64,000 nucleotides of DNA, taken from Idiomarina loihiensis (lineage in GTDB: Bacteria; Pseudomonadota; Gammaproteobacteria; Enterobacterales; Alteromonadaceae). The stretch covers positions 1,922,001 through 1,986,000 of the forward strand of contig NZ_CP074112.1 in assembly GCF_024584785.1 (NCBI RefSeq). The letters run 5' to 3'. Below the pieces are notes generated by a model. The model had not been told where the DNA came from. It saw nothing but the letters and a program-made list of their open reading frames with translations, and did not search any database. Below are positions 26,895-36,829 of this stretch, piece by piece. Position 1 is the first letter of the stretch; each line of letters begins with the position of its first letter. The position numbers and the translations under genes are program-made.

Positions 26895-28964
26895 TTACCA
26901 GATTTTTACGCGTTGCTCTGGTGGCAAGTACAGGTCATCACCTGGTTGCACATCAAAGGCTTCATAAAAGGCTGGCACGTTTACCACAGTACCATTCACA
27001 CGGTAATCAGCGGTCGAGTGTGGGCCACGTACTACTTGGTTACGCACAAACTCATCACGCATTTTAGTTTTCCATACTTGCGCCCAGCCTAAGAACACGC
27101 GCTGCTCACCGGTGTAGCCATCCATGACTGGAGCTTCTTCACCAGCTAAGGCATTTTTATAAGCACGGTAAGCAATGGTTAAACCGGCTAAGTCACCGAT
27201 GTTTTCACCTAAGGTGAGTTTACCTTGCAAGAAGGCACCCGGAATAACTTCGTATTGGTCTGTTTGTGCCGCTAACATGTTGGCACGTTCTTCAAACGCA
27301 GCGCGGTCTGCTTCAGTCCACCAGCTGCTTAAGTTACCATCGCCATCGTATTTAGAGCCTTGGTCGTCAAAACCATGACCTAGTTCGTGACCAATAACAG
27401 CACCAATACCACCGTAGTTCACTGCATCTTCAGCATTCATATCAAAGAATGGCGGTTGCAAGATACCAGCTGGGAACACGATTTCGTTACGCACTGGGCT
27501 GTAGTATGCATTGACGGTTTGTGGCGTCATGCCCCACTCTTCTTCTTTAACCGGCGCGCCGATTTTAGCTAACTCTTCATTGAACTCAAACAACGCTGAA
27601 CGCTTGTAGTTACCTACCAAGTCATTGTCTGCAATGGTTAATTCAGAATAGTCACGCCACTCGCTTGGATAGCCGATGTAAGGCGTAAACTTGCTCAGTT
27701 TTTCCAATGCTTTAGTTTTAGTGTCGGCACTCATCCATTCAAGATCTTGAATAGATTCACCGTAGGCCGTAATCAAGTTAGCTACCAGTTCTTCCATGCG
27801 CGCCTTGGCTGCCGGTGGGAAGTATTCAGCAACATATAATTGACCCAAGACTTCACCTAACACGCCATTGGTAGCGTTAACGCCGCGTTTCCAGCGTGGT
27901 TCTTGCGCTGGAGTACCATTAAGTACGGTACCGTAAAAGGCAAAACGACGGTCGTTAATTTCTTCAGTTAAGGCACCAGCATAACGCTCAACGGTTTTGA
28001 TGGTTAAATAATGCTGCCAAGTTGTCACATCAACATCGGCGAACATGTCACCAAAAGCTTCAAAATAGCTAGGTTGACGGACAATCACATCAGCCGCTTT
28101 TGCGACGCCGGTGGCAGCAGCGTAAGCATCAAAATCAAAGCTACCTAGGGCCTCAGCTAATTCTGCTTTGGTCATTTTGTTGTAGGTTTTATCCGCGTTA
28201 CGGCTTTCAATACGAGTCCACTGGGCTTCTGCTAGTTTGGTTTCTAACGCCAAAATAGCTTCAGCGGCGGCACTGGCTTCAGCATAATCGACTAACCCTA
28301 AGATATCAGCGAGGTAAGTTTGATACTGCTGACGGATCTCAACGTACTTCTCGTCATCGCTCAAGTAATACTCACGATCGGGTAAACCTAAACCTGATTG
28401 TGACATGTAAATAGCGTTAACTTCAGGGTCTTTCGCATCTGGATAGACATAAAAACCAAACGGTGAGCTCACCCCATATTTAGCTAGCTCGGCCATCCGT
28501 GCGACCACATCCGCATGAGTTTTAACCTCGGCATTGGCTTGTAAATCTGCGGCAATCGGGTTGTAACCAAGGCTGTTTAGAGTTTCAACATCCATAAAGC
28601 TATTGAAGAAATCACCAATTTTTTGCGCATTAGTGCCAGCTTCCGCACTACTAGCGGCGGCTTCTTCAATAATGCCACGCAGACGTTCTTGGTTTTGTTC
28701 TGCTAAATCTAAGAAGCTACCGATGCGTGATTTATCTTCTGGCATGTCGGTGTTTTTATGCCAAGTACCGTTCACAAACATGAATAAATCATCTTGTGGA
28801 CGAACACTGGTATCAAAGTTTTCTAACACTAAGCCAGAGGTCAGTTGCTGTTGTGGCTGTTGCTGTTCTTGTTGTTGTTCTTGCTGTTGCGGTTGCTGGG
28901 GCGAACACGCTGCCACCCCTAGGGCTAAGGCTACGCTTAGCGCTAACGTGCTTACTTTATTCAT
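26895..28964 (-). CDS. pepO: M13 family metallopeptidase lipoprotein (PepO/neprilysin-like)
   Basis: Zinc endopeptidase of 689 residues on the periplasmic side of the membrane. The lipobox VAAC (C20) is followed by a Gln-rich spacer of about 20 residues, then the M13 N-domain (DDLFMFVNGTWHKNT). The catalytic domain carries HELGH at 526-530, a downstream GENIGDLAG segment supplying the third zinc ligand, and the neprilysin-type NAYYSPVRNEIVFPAG segment. The C-terminus ends in W, as is common in the family. M13 enzymes cleave short peptides. A monocistronic unit with its own terminator. The symbol is by family resemblance. Confidence 0.92.
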   Translation of the reverse strand: MNKVSTLALSVALALGVAACSPQQPQQQEQQQEQQQPQQQLTSGLVLENFDTSVRPQDDLFMFVNGTWHKNTDMPEDKSRIGSFLDLAEQNQERLRGIIEEAAASSAEAGTNAQKIGDFFNSFMDVETLNSLGYNPIAADLQANAEVKTHADVVARMAELAKYGVSSPFGFYVYPDAKDPEVNAIYMSQSGLGLPDREYYLSDDEKYVEIRQQYQTYLADILGLVDYAEASAAAEAILALETKLAEAQWTRIESRNADKTYNKMTKAELAEALGSFDFDAYAAATGVAKAADVIVRQPSYFEAFGDMFADVDVTTWQHYLTIKTVERYAGALTEEINDRRFAFYGTVLNGTPAQEPRWKRGVNATNGVLGEVLGQLYVAEYFPPAAKARMEELVANLITAYGESIQDLEWMSADTKTKALEKLSKFTPYIGYPSEWRDYSELTIADNDLVGNYKRSALFEFNEELAKIGAPVKEEEWGMTPQTVNAYYSPVRNEIVFPAGILQPPFFDMNAEDAVNYGGIGAVIGHELGHGFDDQGSKYDGDGNLSSWWTEADRAAFEERANMLAAQTDQYEVIPGAFLQGKLTLGENIGDLAGLTIAYRAYKNALAGEEAPVMDGYTGEQRVFLGWAQVWKTKMRDEFVRNQVVRGPHSTADYRVNGTVVNVPAFYEAFDVQPGDDLYLPPEQRVKIW

Positions 28965-29107
28965 AAAATCCTCGTTGCTGGATATTGTTGCTAAGTTATC
29001 CTTTCTACCTTAAGCCAAGGTGCGGCGTGGTACAACAAAAATCCCGACAATTACCCGCATACATCGGCTTATTTGTCGCAAAAACCGGTCGTACAAAAGG
29101 CAAAAAA

Positions 29108-29136
29108 AATCCGCAGCTGCTGAGCAACTGCGGATT
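29108..29136 (-). terminator. Intrinsic terminator of the pdhR-aceE-aceF-lpd unit
   Basis: The stem AATCCGCAG / CTGCGGATT with an inner extension is followed on the minus strand by eight T, 26 bases after the lpd stop. Confidence 0.85.
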
Positions 29137-29162
29137 CTTGGCTGCGGCATAAAGCCTACAGC

Positions 29163-30593
29163 TTATTTTTTCTTGGCTTTTTTGTTTGGCAGGTCAGTAA
29201 TAGAGCCTTCAAACACTTCAGCTGCTAAGCCCACAGACTCATACAAGGTTGGGTGCGCATGAATAGTTAGCGCGATGTCTTCTGCATCACAGCCCATCTC
29301 GATGGCTAAACAGATTTCGCCTAATAACTCACCGGCATTAGAACCAACGATAGCACCACCGATAATACGGTTGTTTTTATCAAACAACAGCTTGGTGAAA
29401 CCGTCTGTAGCACCTTGTGCGATAGCACGACCTGAAGCGGCCCACGGGAATACTGCTGCTTCGTATTCGATGCCTTGCTCTTTCGCTTCTTTTTCAGTTA
29501 AGCCAGCCCATGCAACTTCAGGATCCGTATAAGCAATAGAAGGAATCACTTTCGGATCAAAGTAATGTTTCTTGCCGGCAATCACTTCTGCTGCAACATG
29601 ACCTTCGTACACAGCTTTGTGCGCTAACATGGGCTGACCAACGATATCGCCGATAGCAAAAATATTACTTACGTTAGTACGTAACTGCTTATCTACTTCA
29701 ATAAAGCCACGGTCAGTTACCTGCACGCCAGCATGTTCTGCGCCAACTTTCTTACCGTTAGGAGCACGGCCTACAGCGACTAACACAGCATCATATTTCA
29801 CTGGTTTTTCAGGGGCTTTGTCGCCTTCGAACGTTACGTGAATACCATCTTTCTTGGCTTCAACTTTCGCTGCTTTGGTGTTCAACATGATGTTATCGAA
29901 CTTCTTCGCAATCGATTTAGTGAAGGCTTTAATGATGTCTTTGTCCGCTGGCGGAATTAACTGCTCAGTCATTTCCACAACGTCAACTTTGGCACCTAAG
30001 GCACTGTATACACAGCCCATTTCTAAACCGATAATACCGCCACCTAACACCAACATACGCTCTGGTACAAAACGTAATTCTAAGGCTGCAGTTGAGTCCC
30101 AAATGCGCTCATCTTCGTGTGGCACAAACGGTAACTTGATCGACTGTGAACCAGCAGCAATGATTGCATGCTCAAAGTTAATGGTGGTTTCTTTGCCATC
30201 AGCATCTTTTACTTTCAGTTGCTTATCGCTCGCGAACTCACCGACACCGTTGACCACGGTAACTTTACGCATTTTGGACATTTGTCCAAGGCCACCGGTT
30301 AATTGACCGATAACTTTTTCATTTTTGTGCGCACGAATTTTGTCTAAATCAATTTTCGGAGCACCAAACTCAACGCCTGCGGCTCCCATGTGCTTGGCAT
30401 CTTCAATGTGCTTAGCAATGTGTAATAAGGCTTTAGAAGGAATACAGCCCACGTTCAAACATACCCCACCTAAGGTGTTGTAACGTTCAACAATCACTGT
30501 GTCTAAACCTAAATCGGCAGCTCGGAATGCTGCTGAATAACCACCTGGGCCGCCACCTAGAACGACGACTTGGGTCTTCACTTCTTTGCTCAT
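29163..30593 (-). CDS. lpd: Dihydrolipoyl dehydrogenase (E3)
   Basis: FAD-dependent E3 component shared by the pyruvate and 2-oxoglutarate dehydrogenase complexes; it reoxidises lipoamide with NAD. The 476-residue protein has FAD motif GGGPGGYS at 13-20, redox disulfide C45/C50 in GGVCLNVGCIPS, an NAD motif in VLGGGIIGLEMG, and the catalytic dyad in HAHPTLYE. The ATG at 30593 is chosen because AGAGG lies five bases upstream and the N-terminus fits the family. The frame is open for 21 more codons upstream. It follows aceF by 73 bases and ends the operon. Confidence 0.97.
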   Translation of the reverse strand: MSKEVKTQVVVLGGGPGGYSAAFRAADLGLDTVIVERYNTLGGVCLNVGCIPSKALLHIAKHIEDAKHMGAAGVEFGAPKIDLDKIRAHKNEKVIGQLTGGLGQMSKMRKVTVVNGVGEFASDKQLKVKDADGKETTINFEHAIIAAGSQSIKLPFVPHEDERIWDSTAALELRFVPERMLVLGGGIIGLEMGCVYSALGAKVDVVEMTEQLIPPADKDIIKAFTKSIAKKFDNIMLNTKAAKVEAKKDGIHVTFEGDKAPEKPVKYDAVLVAVGRAPNGKKVGAEHAGVQVTDRGFIEVDKQLRTNVSNIFAIGDIVGQPMLAHKAVYEGHVAAEVIAGKKHYFDPKVIPSIAYTDPEVAWAGLTEKEAKEQGIEYEAAVFPWAASGRAIAQGATDGFTKLLFDKNNRIIGGAIVGSNAGELLGEICLAIEMGCDAEDIALTIHAHPTLYESVGLAAEVFEGSITDLPNKKAKKK

Positions 30594-30666
30594 AAGAACC
30601 TCTTTGAATTCGGCTGTGTTCGGTCTGTGGGGCTTATTATAACATCCCCACCACAAATTGTTTAAT

Positions 30667-32418
30667 TTATAAGACTAATTTACGAATATCCGACAAGACA
30701 TTGCTCAGGTACACACTAAAGCGTGCGGCCACGGCGCCGTCAATCACGCGATGGTCGTAGCTTAAGCTTAATGGCAACATTAATCGTGGCTCGAACTCTT
30801 TGCCGTTCCACTTAGGTTTCATGTCGCTCTTAGATACCCCTAAGATAGCGACATCAGGCGCATTCACAATCGGCGTGAAGGCGGTTCCACCAATGCCACC
30901 TAGGCTAGAAATTGAGAAACATCCGCCTTGCATGTCTTGGGCCTTAAGCTTGCCATCTCGTGCTTTCGCACTGATTTCTAACAGCTCATCCGAAAGCTCG
31001 TAAATGCCTTTTTTGTCGACATCACGAATCACAGGAACCACCAAGCCGTTCGGGGTATCGACGGCAATACCAATGTGCACGTATTTTTTCATGATCAAGT
31101 GTTCGCCATCGTCTGCTAACGATGAGTTGAACACTGGGTATTCGCGCAGAGCTTTCGCAACTGCCTTCATGATAAACACCAGCGGGGTAATTTTTACGCC
31201 GTCTTTCTTCTTCGCCTGCAGTTCATTTTCTTGCTTACGGAAAGCCTCTAACTCAGTAATGTCAGCTTCGTCAAACTGGGTTACATGTGGAATCGTTACC
31301 CAATTACGGTGCAGGTTTGGCCCAGAGATTTTCTGGATGCGGGTGAGTGGCACCTGCTCTACTTCGCCAAACTTACTGAAGTCTACTTTAGGTGGTGCAA
31401 TTACTTGCAACCCACCGGCACCTTGGGCTACGCCGCTAGAAGCGGTAGCCTTAGGCCGTGACAACTCGTATTTCACATACTCTTGCACGTCTTCTTTTAG
31501 AATACGGCTCTTACGCCCAGAACCTTTCACTTGAGTCAGGTTCACCCCGAACTCATGCGCTAAGCGACGCACCGCTGGTGACGCATAGGCTAGGCCTTCG
31601 GCTTTACCTTTTTTGTCTAACGGATGGTCAGGCACCGGTGGTTTACGTTCGCTAGTGCTGCTATCTGCTGCGGTTGCGGCGTCGTCTTCTGCGGCATCTG
31701 AACTCGCTACCGACGGTGCTGGCTCCGCTTGGCTAGCAGCTGGTGCCGCTGAGCTTGCGCTTGCTTCGCGTATTTGCAAACGCACCACCAACGAGCCTTC
31801 TTTTACCTTGTCGCCGACTTTCACTTCCACAGATTCAACCACGCCAGCTTGTGGGCTAGGAACATCCATGGTGGCTTTGTCGGTTTCTAGGGTGATCAGA
31901 CCGTCTTCTGCGGCAATTTGATCGCCAGCGCTTACCAGCACTTCAATCACGTCCACTTCGCCAGATTCGCCAATATCAGGCACCATCACGTCGATGGTTT
32001 TGGTGGCACCGCTGCCTGCCTGCTGCTCTTCTGAACTGGCTTCTGAGCTGTCGTCAGAGCTTTTGTCAGTACTGTCTTTAGCGCTTGCTGCCTCTTGCTC
32101 TTCACCTTTGGCGGCGGGCTGTTCTGCATCAGCGCCAGCATCTTTGTCAGCATCAGCATCAGCATCAGCGCCAGCTTCCGCTGCTGCTTCAAACATTGCC
32201 AACAAATCGCCTTCTTTGATTTTGTCGCCAACCTTCACTTTTAGTTCAGCCACAACCCCAGCAAATGGCGCTGGAATATCCATCGACGCTTTATCGCTTT
32301 CAACTGTAATCAACGAGTCTTCAACTTCTACCTGGTCGCCTTTAGCCACCAGGATCTCGATAACTTCAACTTCATCACCGCCCACGTCTGGGGCTTTTAC
32401 TTCTTTCAAGTCTGCCAT
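30667..32418 (-). CDS. aceF: Pyruvate dehydrogenase E2, dihydrolipoyl acetyltransferase
   Basis: Core of the pyruvate dehydrogenase complex; transfers acetyl from lipoamide to CoA. The 583-residue protein has two lipoyl domains with lipoylated lysines K43 (ESDKASM) and K181 (ETDKATM). E. coli has three. A peripheral-subunit-binding domain follows at about 278-315 and an acetyltransferase domain with H556 and D560 in DHRVIDGA. The linkers are acidic and Ala-rich, and the first contains an Ala-Asp repeat coded by TCAGCA-type hexamers. The start is 21 bases after the aceE stop. Confidence 0.96.
   Translation of the reverse strand: MADLKEVKAPDVGGDEVEVIEILVAKGDQVEVEDSLITVESDKASMDIPAPFAGVVAELKVKVGDKIKEGDLLAMFEAAAEAGADADADADKDAGADAEQPAAKGEEQEAASAKDSTDKSSDDSSEASSEEQQAGSGATKTIDVMVPDIGESGEVDVIEVLVSAGDQIAAEDGLITLETDKATMDVPSPQAGVVESVEVKVGDKVKEGSLVVRLQIREASASSAAPAASQAEPAPSVASSDAAEDDAATAADSSTSERKPPVPDHPLDKKGKAEGLAYASPAVRRLAHEFGVNLTQVKGSGRKSRILKEDVQEYVKYELSRPKATASSGVAQGAGGLQVIAPPKVDFSKFGEVEQVPLTRIQKISGPNLHRNWVTIPHVTQFDEADITELEAFRKQENELQAKKKDGVKITPLVFIMKAVAKALREYPVFNSSLADDGEHLIMKKYVHIGIAVDTPNGLVVPVIRDVDKKGIYELSDELLEISAKARDGKLKAQDMQGGCFSISSLGGIGGTAFTPIVNAPDVAILGVSKSDMKPKWNGKEFEPRLMLPLSLSYDHRVIDGAVAARFSVYLSNVLSDIRKLVL
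32147..32169. repeat. Hexamer tandem repeat in aceF linker
   Basis: Nearly four copies of TCAGCA (plus strand) encode alternating Ala-Asp in the linker after the first lipoyl domain. Slippage in units of six would keep the frame and change linker length. Confidence 0.7.
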
Positions 32419-32439
32419 AATAGCCTCCGCTCCCGTTGC

Positions 32440-35109
32440 TTACGCGTACAGTGGATTGATTTTGTTGGTATCGATGTTGAAGTCCTTGATGGCTTGCTCC
32501 ACCACTTTCACCTCAATATCACCCGCTTTGGCTAACTCGGTTAATGCTGCCACCACAATGTACTGTGCGTTCACTTCAAAGTGACGACGCAGATTTTCAC
32601 GGCTGTCTGAGCGGCCGAAACCGTCTGTGCCTAACACGCGATAAGCAGTAGGAACCCACGCACGGATCTGATCAGCATATTGCTTCATGTAATCAGTTGC
32701 GGCGATGGTCGGGCCTTTAGCATCCGCTAACACCTGAGTCACGTAGGCTTGTTTGGCCTTGCCGCCCAAGTTCAGCATATTGTAACGCTCGACATCGTAA
32801 CCGTTGCGCGCCAGCTCGTTGAACGAGGTTGCGCTGTAGACCTTGGCATTCACCCCAAAATCAGCGGCTAAGATACGGCCAGCCTCACGTACTTGCTGCA
32901 AAATAGTACCAGAGCCCAACAATTGCACTTCGGCTTTGGCGCCTTTGGCTTGATGACTCTCTAACTCGTACATCCCTTTGATAATGCCTTCTTCAACACC
33001 TTCTGGCATTTCTGGCTGCACGTAGTTTTCGTTCATCACGGTGAGGTAATAGAACACGTTTTCTTGCTCACCGTACATCCGCCGCAAGCCGTCTTGAACA
33101 ATCACTGCCACTTCGTAACCGAAGGTAGGATCATAAGTGACACAGTTAGGTACGGTGTTAAACAAGATATGGCTGCTGCCGTCTTGGTGTTGTAGACCTT
33201 CGCCGTTGAGGGTGGTTCGACCGGCGGTACCGCCGACTAGGAAGCCACGCGCTTGGCTGTCACCAGCGGCCCAGACCAAATCACCCACCCGTTGGAAACC
33301 AAACATCGAGTAATAGATGTAGAACGGAATCATCGGCTCGTTATTGGTTGAGTAGCTGGTTGCTGCTGCTACCCACGACGCCATCGCACCAAGCTCGTTG
33401 ATGCCTTCTTGTAATACTTGGCCTTGTTTATCTTCACGATAATAAGCTACTTGGTCAGCATCTTGCGGCTCGTATTTCTGCCCTTGGCTGGAATAAATAC
33501 CCACCTGACGGAACAAGCCTTCCATACCAAAAGTACGGGCTTCGTCTGGAATAATAGGTACGATCCGTTTACCAATTTTCTTGTCTTTGAGTAACGCCGT
33601 GAGAACCCGCACAAACGCCATGGTGCTTGAAATTTCACGCTCACCAGAACCTTTAGTGACCGCCTCAAAGGCCTTCAACGATGGAATTTCTAACTCAACA
33701 TCGGTGTTTGGACGGCGCACTGGCATAAAGCCACCCAGTGATTCGCGACGCTCGCGCATGTACTTCATTTCTGCGCTGTCTTCTGGGAACTTGTAGAATG
33801 GAATATCTTCAAGCTCGCTATCTTTGATTGGAATGTTGAAACGATCACGGAAGTGCTTGATCGCTTCCATGTCCATTTTCTTCACCTGGTGGGCAATGTT
33901 TTTACCTTCACCAGCAGCACCCATACCATAGCCCTTCACGGTTTTGGCTAAGATCACCTGTGGCCGACCTTTGGTGTTTACGGCCTTATGATAGGCTGCG
34001 TAAACTTTCATCGGGTCGTGACCACCCCGGTTTAAGCGCCAGATATCTTCATCTGTTAGGTTAGCGACCATGGCTTTGGTTTCTTCGGTTTTGCCAAAGA
34101 AGTGTTCACGCGTGTATGCGCCGCCTTTAGCTTTGTAATTCTGGTACTCGCCATCCACGCTATCTTGCATGATTTGCGCTAATTTACCTTCGGTATCGCG
34201 ATACAGCAGCGGATCCCAGTAACGACCCCAAATCACTTTAATCACTTCCCAGCCGGCGCCGCGGAAAGTACCCTCGAGTTCTTGGATGATCTTGCCGTTA
34301 CCACGTACCGGACCATCTAAGCGCTGCAAGTTACAGTTCACAATAAAGGTGAGGTTGTCTAAGCCTTCACGAGTAGCTAGACCAATGGCACCCAAGCTTT
34401 CTGGCTCATCCACCTCGCCATCACCTAAGAAGCAGTACACGCGCTGGTTTGAGCAGTCTTTAATGCCACGATCCGTGAGGTATTTTAGGTAACGTGCTTG
34501 GTAAATCGCCTGCATCGGGCCTAAGCCCATGGACACGGTAGGGAACTGCCAAAAATCAGGCATTAAGTTCGGGTGTGGGTAAGACGGAATCCCCTTGCCG
34601 TCTACTTCTTGACGGAAGTTATTCAGTTGCTCTTCGCTGATGCGGCCTTCTAAAAAGGCACGGGCATAAATCCCTGGCGAGGCGTGACCTTGAATATACA
34701 AATAGTCGCCACCGTCTTGATCCGTCGGTGCTTTGAAGAAGTGGTTAAAGCCCACATCGTACAACATGGCTGATGAGGCGAAACTTGAAATGTGACCACC
34801 TAGTTCCAGCTCTTTTTTCGAGCCACGCAGAACCATAGCTAAGGCGTTCCAACGAATCGCCGCACGAATTCGATGCTCAATGGTGCGGTCGCCAGGCATG
34901 GTCGGCTCTTGGCTAGCCGGAATCGTATTCAAGTATGCAGTGGTGGCATTGAATGGCAAATAGGCACCGCTGCGACGTGCCTTTTCAATCAATGACTCCA
35001 ATAAAAAGTGACCGCGCTCAGCGCCGTCTTGCTCTAACACGACCTCAAGAGCGTCTAGCCACTCTCTGGTTTCTTGCGGGTCGATGTCATCTTTCAAATG
35101 GTCAGTCAT
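32440..35109 (-). CDS. aceE: Pyruvate dehydrogenase E1, homodimeric type
   Basis: Thiamine-diphosphate-dependent E1 that decarboxylates pyruvate and acetylates the lipoyl groups of E2. At 889 residues it has the length of the homodimeric gammaproteobacterial enzyme. The TPP/Mg motif GDGEVDEPES is present with the downstream asparagine segment FIVNCNLQ. The C-terminal transketolase-like domain is complete. AAGGA precedes the ATG at 35109. Only nine bases separate it from pdhR, so the two are co-transcribed and the complex should respond to pyruvate through PdhR. Confidence 0.97.
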   Translation of the reverse strand: MTDHLKDDIDPQETREWLDALEVVLEQDGAERGHFLLESLIEKARRSGAYLPFNATTAYLNTIPASQEPTMPGDRTIEHRIRAAIRWNALAMVLRGSKKELELGGHISSFASSAMLYDVGFNHFFKAPTDQDGGDYLYIQGHASPGIYARAFLEGRISEEQLNNFRQEVDGKGIPSYPHPNLMPDFWQFPTVSMGLGPMQAIYQARYLKYLTDRGIKDCSNQRVYCFLGDGEVDEPESLGAIGLATREGLDNLTFIVNCNLQRLDGPVRGNGKIIQELEGTFRGAGWEVIKVIWGRYWDPLLYRDTEGKLAQIMQDSVDGEYQNYKAKGGAYTREHFFGKTEETKAMVANLTDEDIWRLNRGGHDPMKVYAAYHKAVNTKGRPQVILAKTVKGYGMGAAGEGKNIAHQVKKMDMEAIKHFRDRFNIPIKDSELEDIPFYKFPEDSAEMKYMRERRESLGGFMPVRRPNTDVELEIPSLKAFEAVTKGSGEREISSTMAFVRVLTALLKDKKIGKRIVPIIPDEARTFGMEGLFRQVGIYSSQGQKYEPQDADQVAYYREDKQGQVLQEGINELGAMASWVAAATSYSTNNEPMIPFYIYYSMFGFQRVGDLVWAAGDSQARGFLVGGTAGRTTLNGEGLQHQDGSSHILFNTVPNCVTYDPTFGYEVAVIVQDGLRRMYGEQENVFYYLTVMNENYVQPEMPEGVEEGIIKGMYELESHQAKGAKAEVQLLGSGTILQQVREAGRILAADFGVNAKVYSATSFNELARNGYDVERYNMLNLGGKAKQAYVTQVLADAKGPTIAATDYMKQYADQIRAWVPTAYRVLGTDGFGRSDSRENLRRHFEVNAQYIVVAALTELAKAGDIEVKVVEQAIKDFNIDTNKINPLYA

Positions 35110-35118
35110 ACTTTATCC

Positions 35119-35874
35119 TTACCCTTGCTGAGTTCGGCGTAGCGACCGTTGAATGCGTGATTGTTCACGATTCGAGGTAAGCAACGCATGTTCAATATAG
35201 GCCAACAACTGATGGCAATGTTCACGTGCCTGTTCTGGTTCGCCAGCTACAATAGCAGCAACAATGTGCTGCCGATGTTCATGTAATTGCTGAACCACAC
35301 CCGGTTTGTGGGCGAGATCTTGCAAGTTTTGTAAAATATTTCGCTGCAACAATGGCTGCATACTGCGTACTAGGTGCAATAAGATCACATTGTGCGATGC
35401 TTCAGCGATTCTGAAGTTAAATTCACCTAGTGCTTGCGCCTGAGTTGCCAACTGCATGCCTGGCTCGCGCTGCAAATTCGCAAACGCCACCTGGATAGCT
35501 TCTAAATCCGCAGGGGTACCGCGCATAGCTGCATAGTACGAGCAAATTCCTTCAAGCGCATGACGGAACTCAAGTAAATCAAATTGTGATTCTGGATGCT
35601 TGGTGAGTAGATCAAGTAAGGGTTCGGCCACGCGTTGTTGCATGTTATCGCACACATAGGTGCCACCGCCTTGACGGCGCTCAATTAAGCCGCGCGCCTC
35701 TAGCTTTTGGATGGCCTCGCGAAGACTTGGCCGCGATACCGAAAACTTGGCCGCCAAATCACGTTCCGATGGCAGCCGCGCACCAGCTTCTAGCGTGCCA
35801 TCGACGATCATGGCTTCAATTCTTTCCATGATCACATCTGACAGTTTGGTTTGTTGTATGCGCTGAAACGCCAT
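35119..35874 (-). CDS. pdhR: Pyruvate dehydrogenase complex repressor PdhR
   Basis: GntR/FadR-type regulator of 251 residues. The N-terminal winged helix-turn-helix (about 8-75) shows RLPSERDLAAKFSVSRPSLREA and the wing GGGTYV. The C-terminal all-helical FCD effector domain binds pyruvate in the E. coli protein. It is the first gene of the operon with aceE, aceF and lpd, and a PdhR-like box lies 23 bases before its start, consistent with autorepression relieved by pyruvate. The aroP gene found beside pdhR in E. coli is absent; ampE is the direct neighbour. Confidence 0.95.
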   Translation of the reverse strand: MAFQRIQQTKLSDVIMERIEAMIVDGTLEAGARLPSERDLAAKFSVSRPSLREAIQKLEARGLIERRQGGGTYVCDNMQQRVAEPLLDLLTKHPESQFDLLEFRHALEGICSYYAAMRGTPADLEAIQVAFANLQREPGMQLATQAQALGEFNFRIAEASHNVILLHLVRSMQPLLQRNILQNLQDLAHKPGVVQQLHEHRQHIVAAIVAGEPEQAREHCHQLLAYIEHALLTSNREQSRIQRSLRRTQQG

Positions 35875-35896
35875 AATTCATTCCCGCAATATTGCC

Positions 35897-35911
35897 AGTG
35901 GTATTACCAAT
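35897..35911. promoter_or_regulatory. PdhR operator
   Basis: On the minus strand this reads ATTGGT-AAT-ACCACT, matching the ATTGGTnnnACCAAT consensus at 11 of 12 fixed positions. It lies just upstream of pdhR and downstream of a possible -10 (TACAAT on the minus strand), the usual arrangement for PdhR repression. Confidence 0.7.
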
Positions 35912-35959
35912 AGACCAATATTGTAAGCCTTCGGCTGACAAAAGCCAAATAGAAAAAGC

Positions 35960-36742
35960 TTACAGCCAGCCGGCAATCGTCAATAGTGCTATCAATACTA
36001 TGTACAACAAGAAGTTACGCTTAACTAGCGCGACAGTGGTCTGAGCAGTTAACTGCTCTGCTGCTTCTGCTATTTTGGTTAAGGCTATGAAGTTATTCTG
36101 CGGCTTATTGCCGATGGCGCTTAACCAAACCGCCGCGGCTTGGCGGAAATTACCCACCAGCAGCATGCCTAACCCCATCGCTCGCGTTGGCAACCAGTCC
36201 ATAATTTGCTGCAACGTCTGCCAACCCTCGCTGCGCTCATGCCGCATGTCGCGCAAGGTCGCGTAGAGCAAGGCTCCCATCACCCCAAACAGGACAAAAT
36301 ACAGCATCACCGCAAAATAATGGCGAAGATGAATCCACAATAGTAAATGCTCAACGGGCGCGGCTTGTTGACGTCCACTGGCCTGGCGTAAACGCCGCAA
36401 CTGGTAAGCCTGCTCGGCTGCATCCTCTTCCTCTTGGGCGATAACATAAGCTTTATAGGCGGATCGCGCTTGTGGCGCTTGAATCGCCACTAATAGGCCT
36501 AAGCTGCTGATTAAAAAGCTAAGCAAAAGGCTATTAAAAATGGCCAGCAAAAATCCCACCAACAGCGCTGGAATTAACGCCCAGAACACCTGCCCTAAAT
36601 TATTTTGGCGCCATTGCTGCAACTGGGTATTGTTGAATTGCGCATGTTGCCAGCGCAGCACCAACCGCCGCCAATGTAGATTGCGGGTCACCTCAAGGGT
36701 GCGTTCTAAACTATAGGCTAACAAAATGGCCAGTAACGACAT
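35960..36742 (-). CDS. ampE: AmpE-like inner-membrane protein
   Basis: Integral membrane protein of 260 residues with a short N-terminal ERTLE segment and about four hydrophobic spans (near 50-65, 70-88, 138-160 and the C-terminus 245-260). It fits the AmpE family, described as a regulatory signalling protein linked to beta-lactamase induction and cell-wall recycling. Its molecular activity is not established. It lies after ampD on the same strand, as in E. coli. An AAGGAACCCC ribosome-binding site precedes the ATG. Confidence 0.88.
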   Translation of the reverse strand: MSLLAILLAYSLERTLEVTRNLHWRRLVLRWQHAQFNNTQLQQWRQNNLGQVFWALIPALLVGFLLAIFNSLLLSFLISSLGLLVAIQAPQARSAYKAYVIAQEEEDAAEQAYQLRRLRQASGRQQAAPVEHLLLWIHLRHYFAVMLYFVLFGVMGALLYATLRDMRHERSEGWQTLQQIMDWLPTRAMGLGMLLVGNFRQAAAVWLSAIGNKPQNNFIALTKIAEAAEQLTAQTTVALVKRNFLLYIVLIALLTIAGWL

Positions 36743-36829
36743 GGGGTTCCTTTTAACCTCTTACGTATTTGTTGCGGTTAACTGTTGCAATGAACTGTTG
36801 CAGTTAACTGTAACAGTGAAGCATACCTG

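Noticed and set aside
29854-30306. 150-codon frame opposite lpd
   Set aside because: Antisense shadow of a fully conserved enzyme.
31004-31534. 176-codon frame opposite aceF
   Set aside because: Antisense shadow of a conserved gene with no start signal.
31994-32584. 196-codon frame opposite aceF/aceE
   Set aside because: Ser/Ala-rich shadow of the acidic aceF linker; the coding strand is unambiguous.
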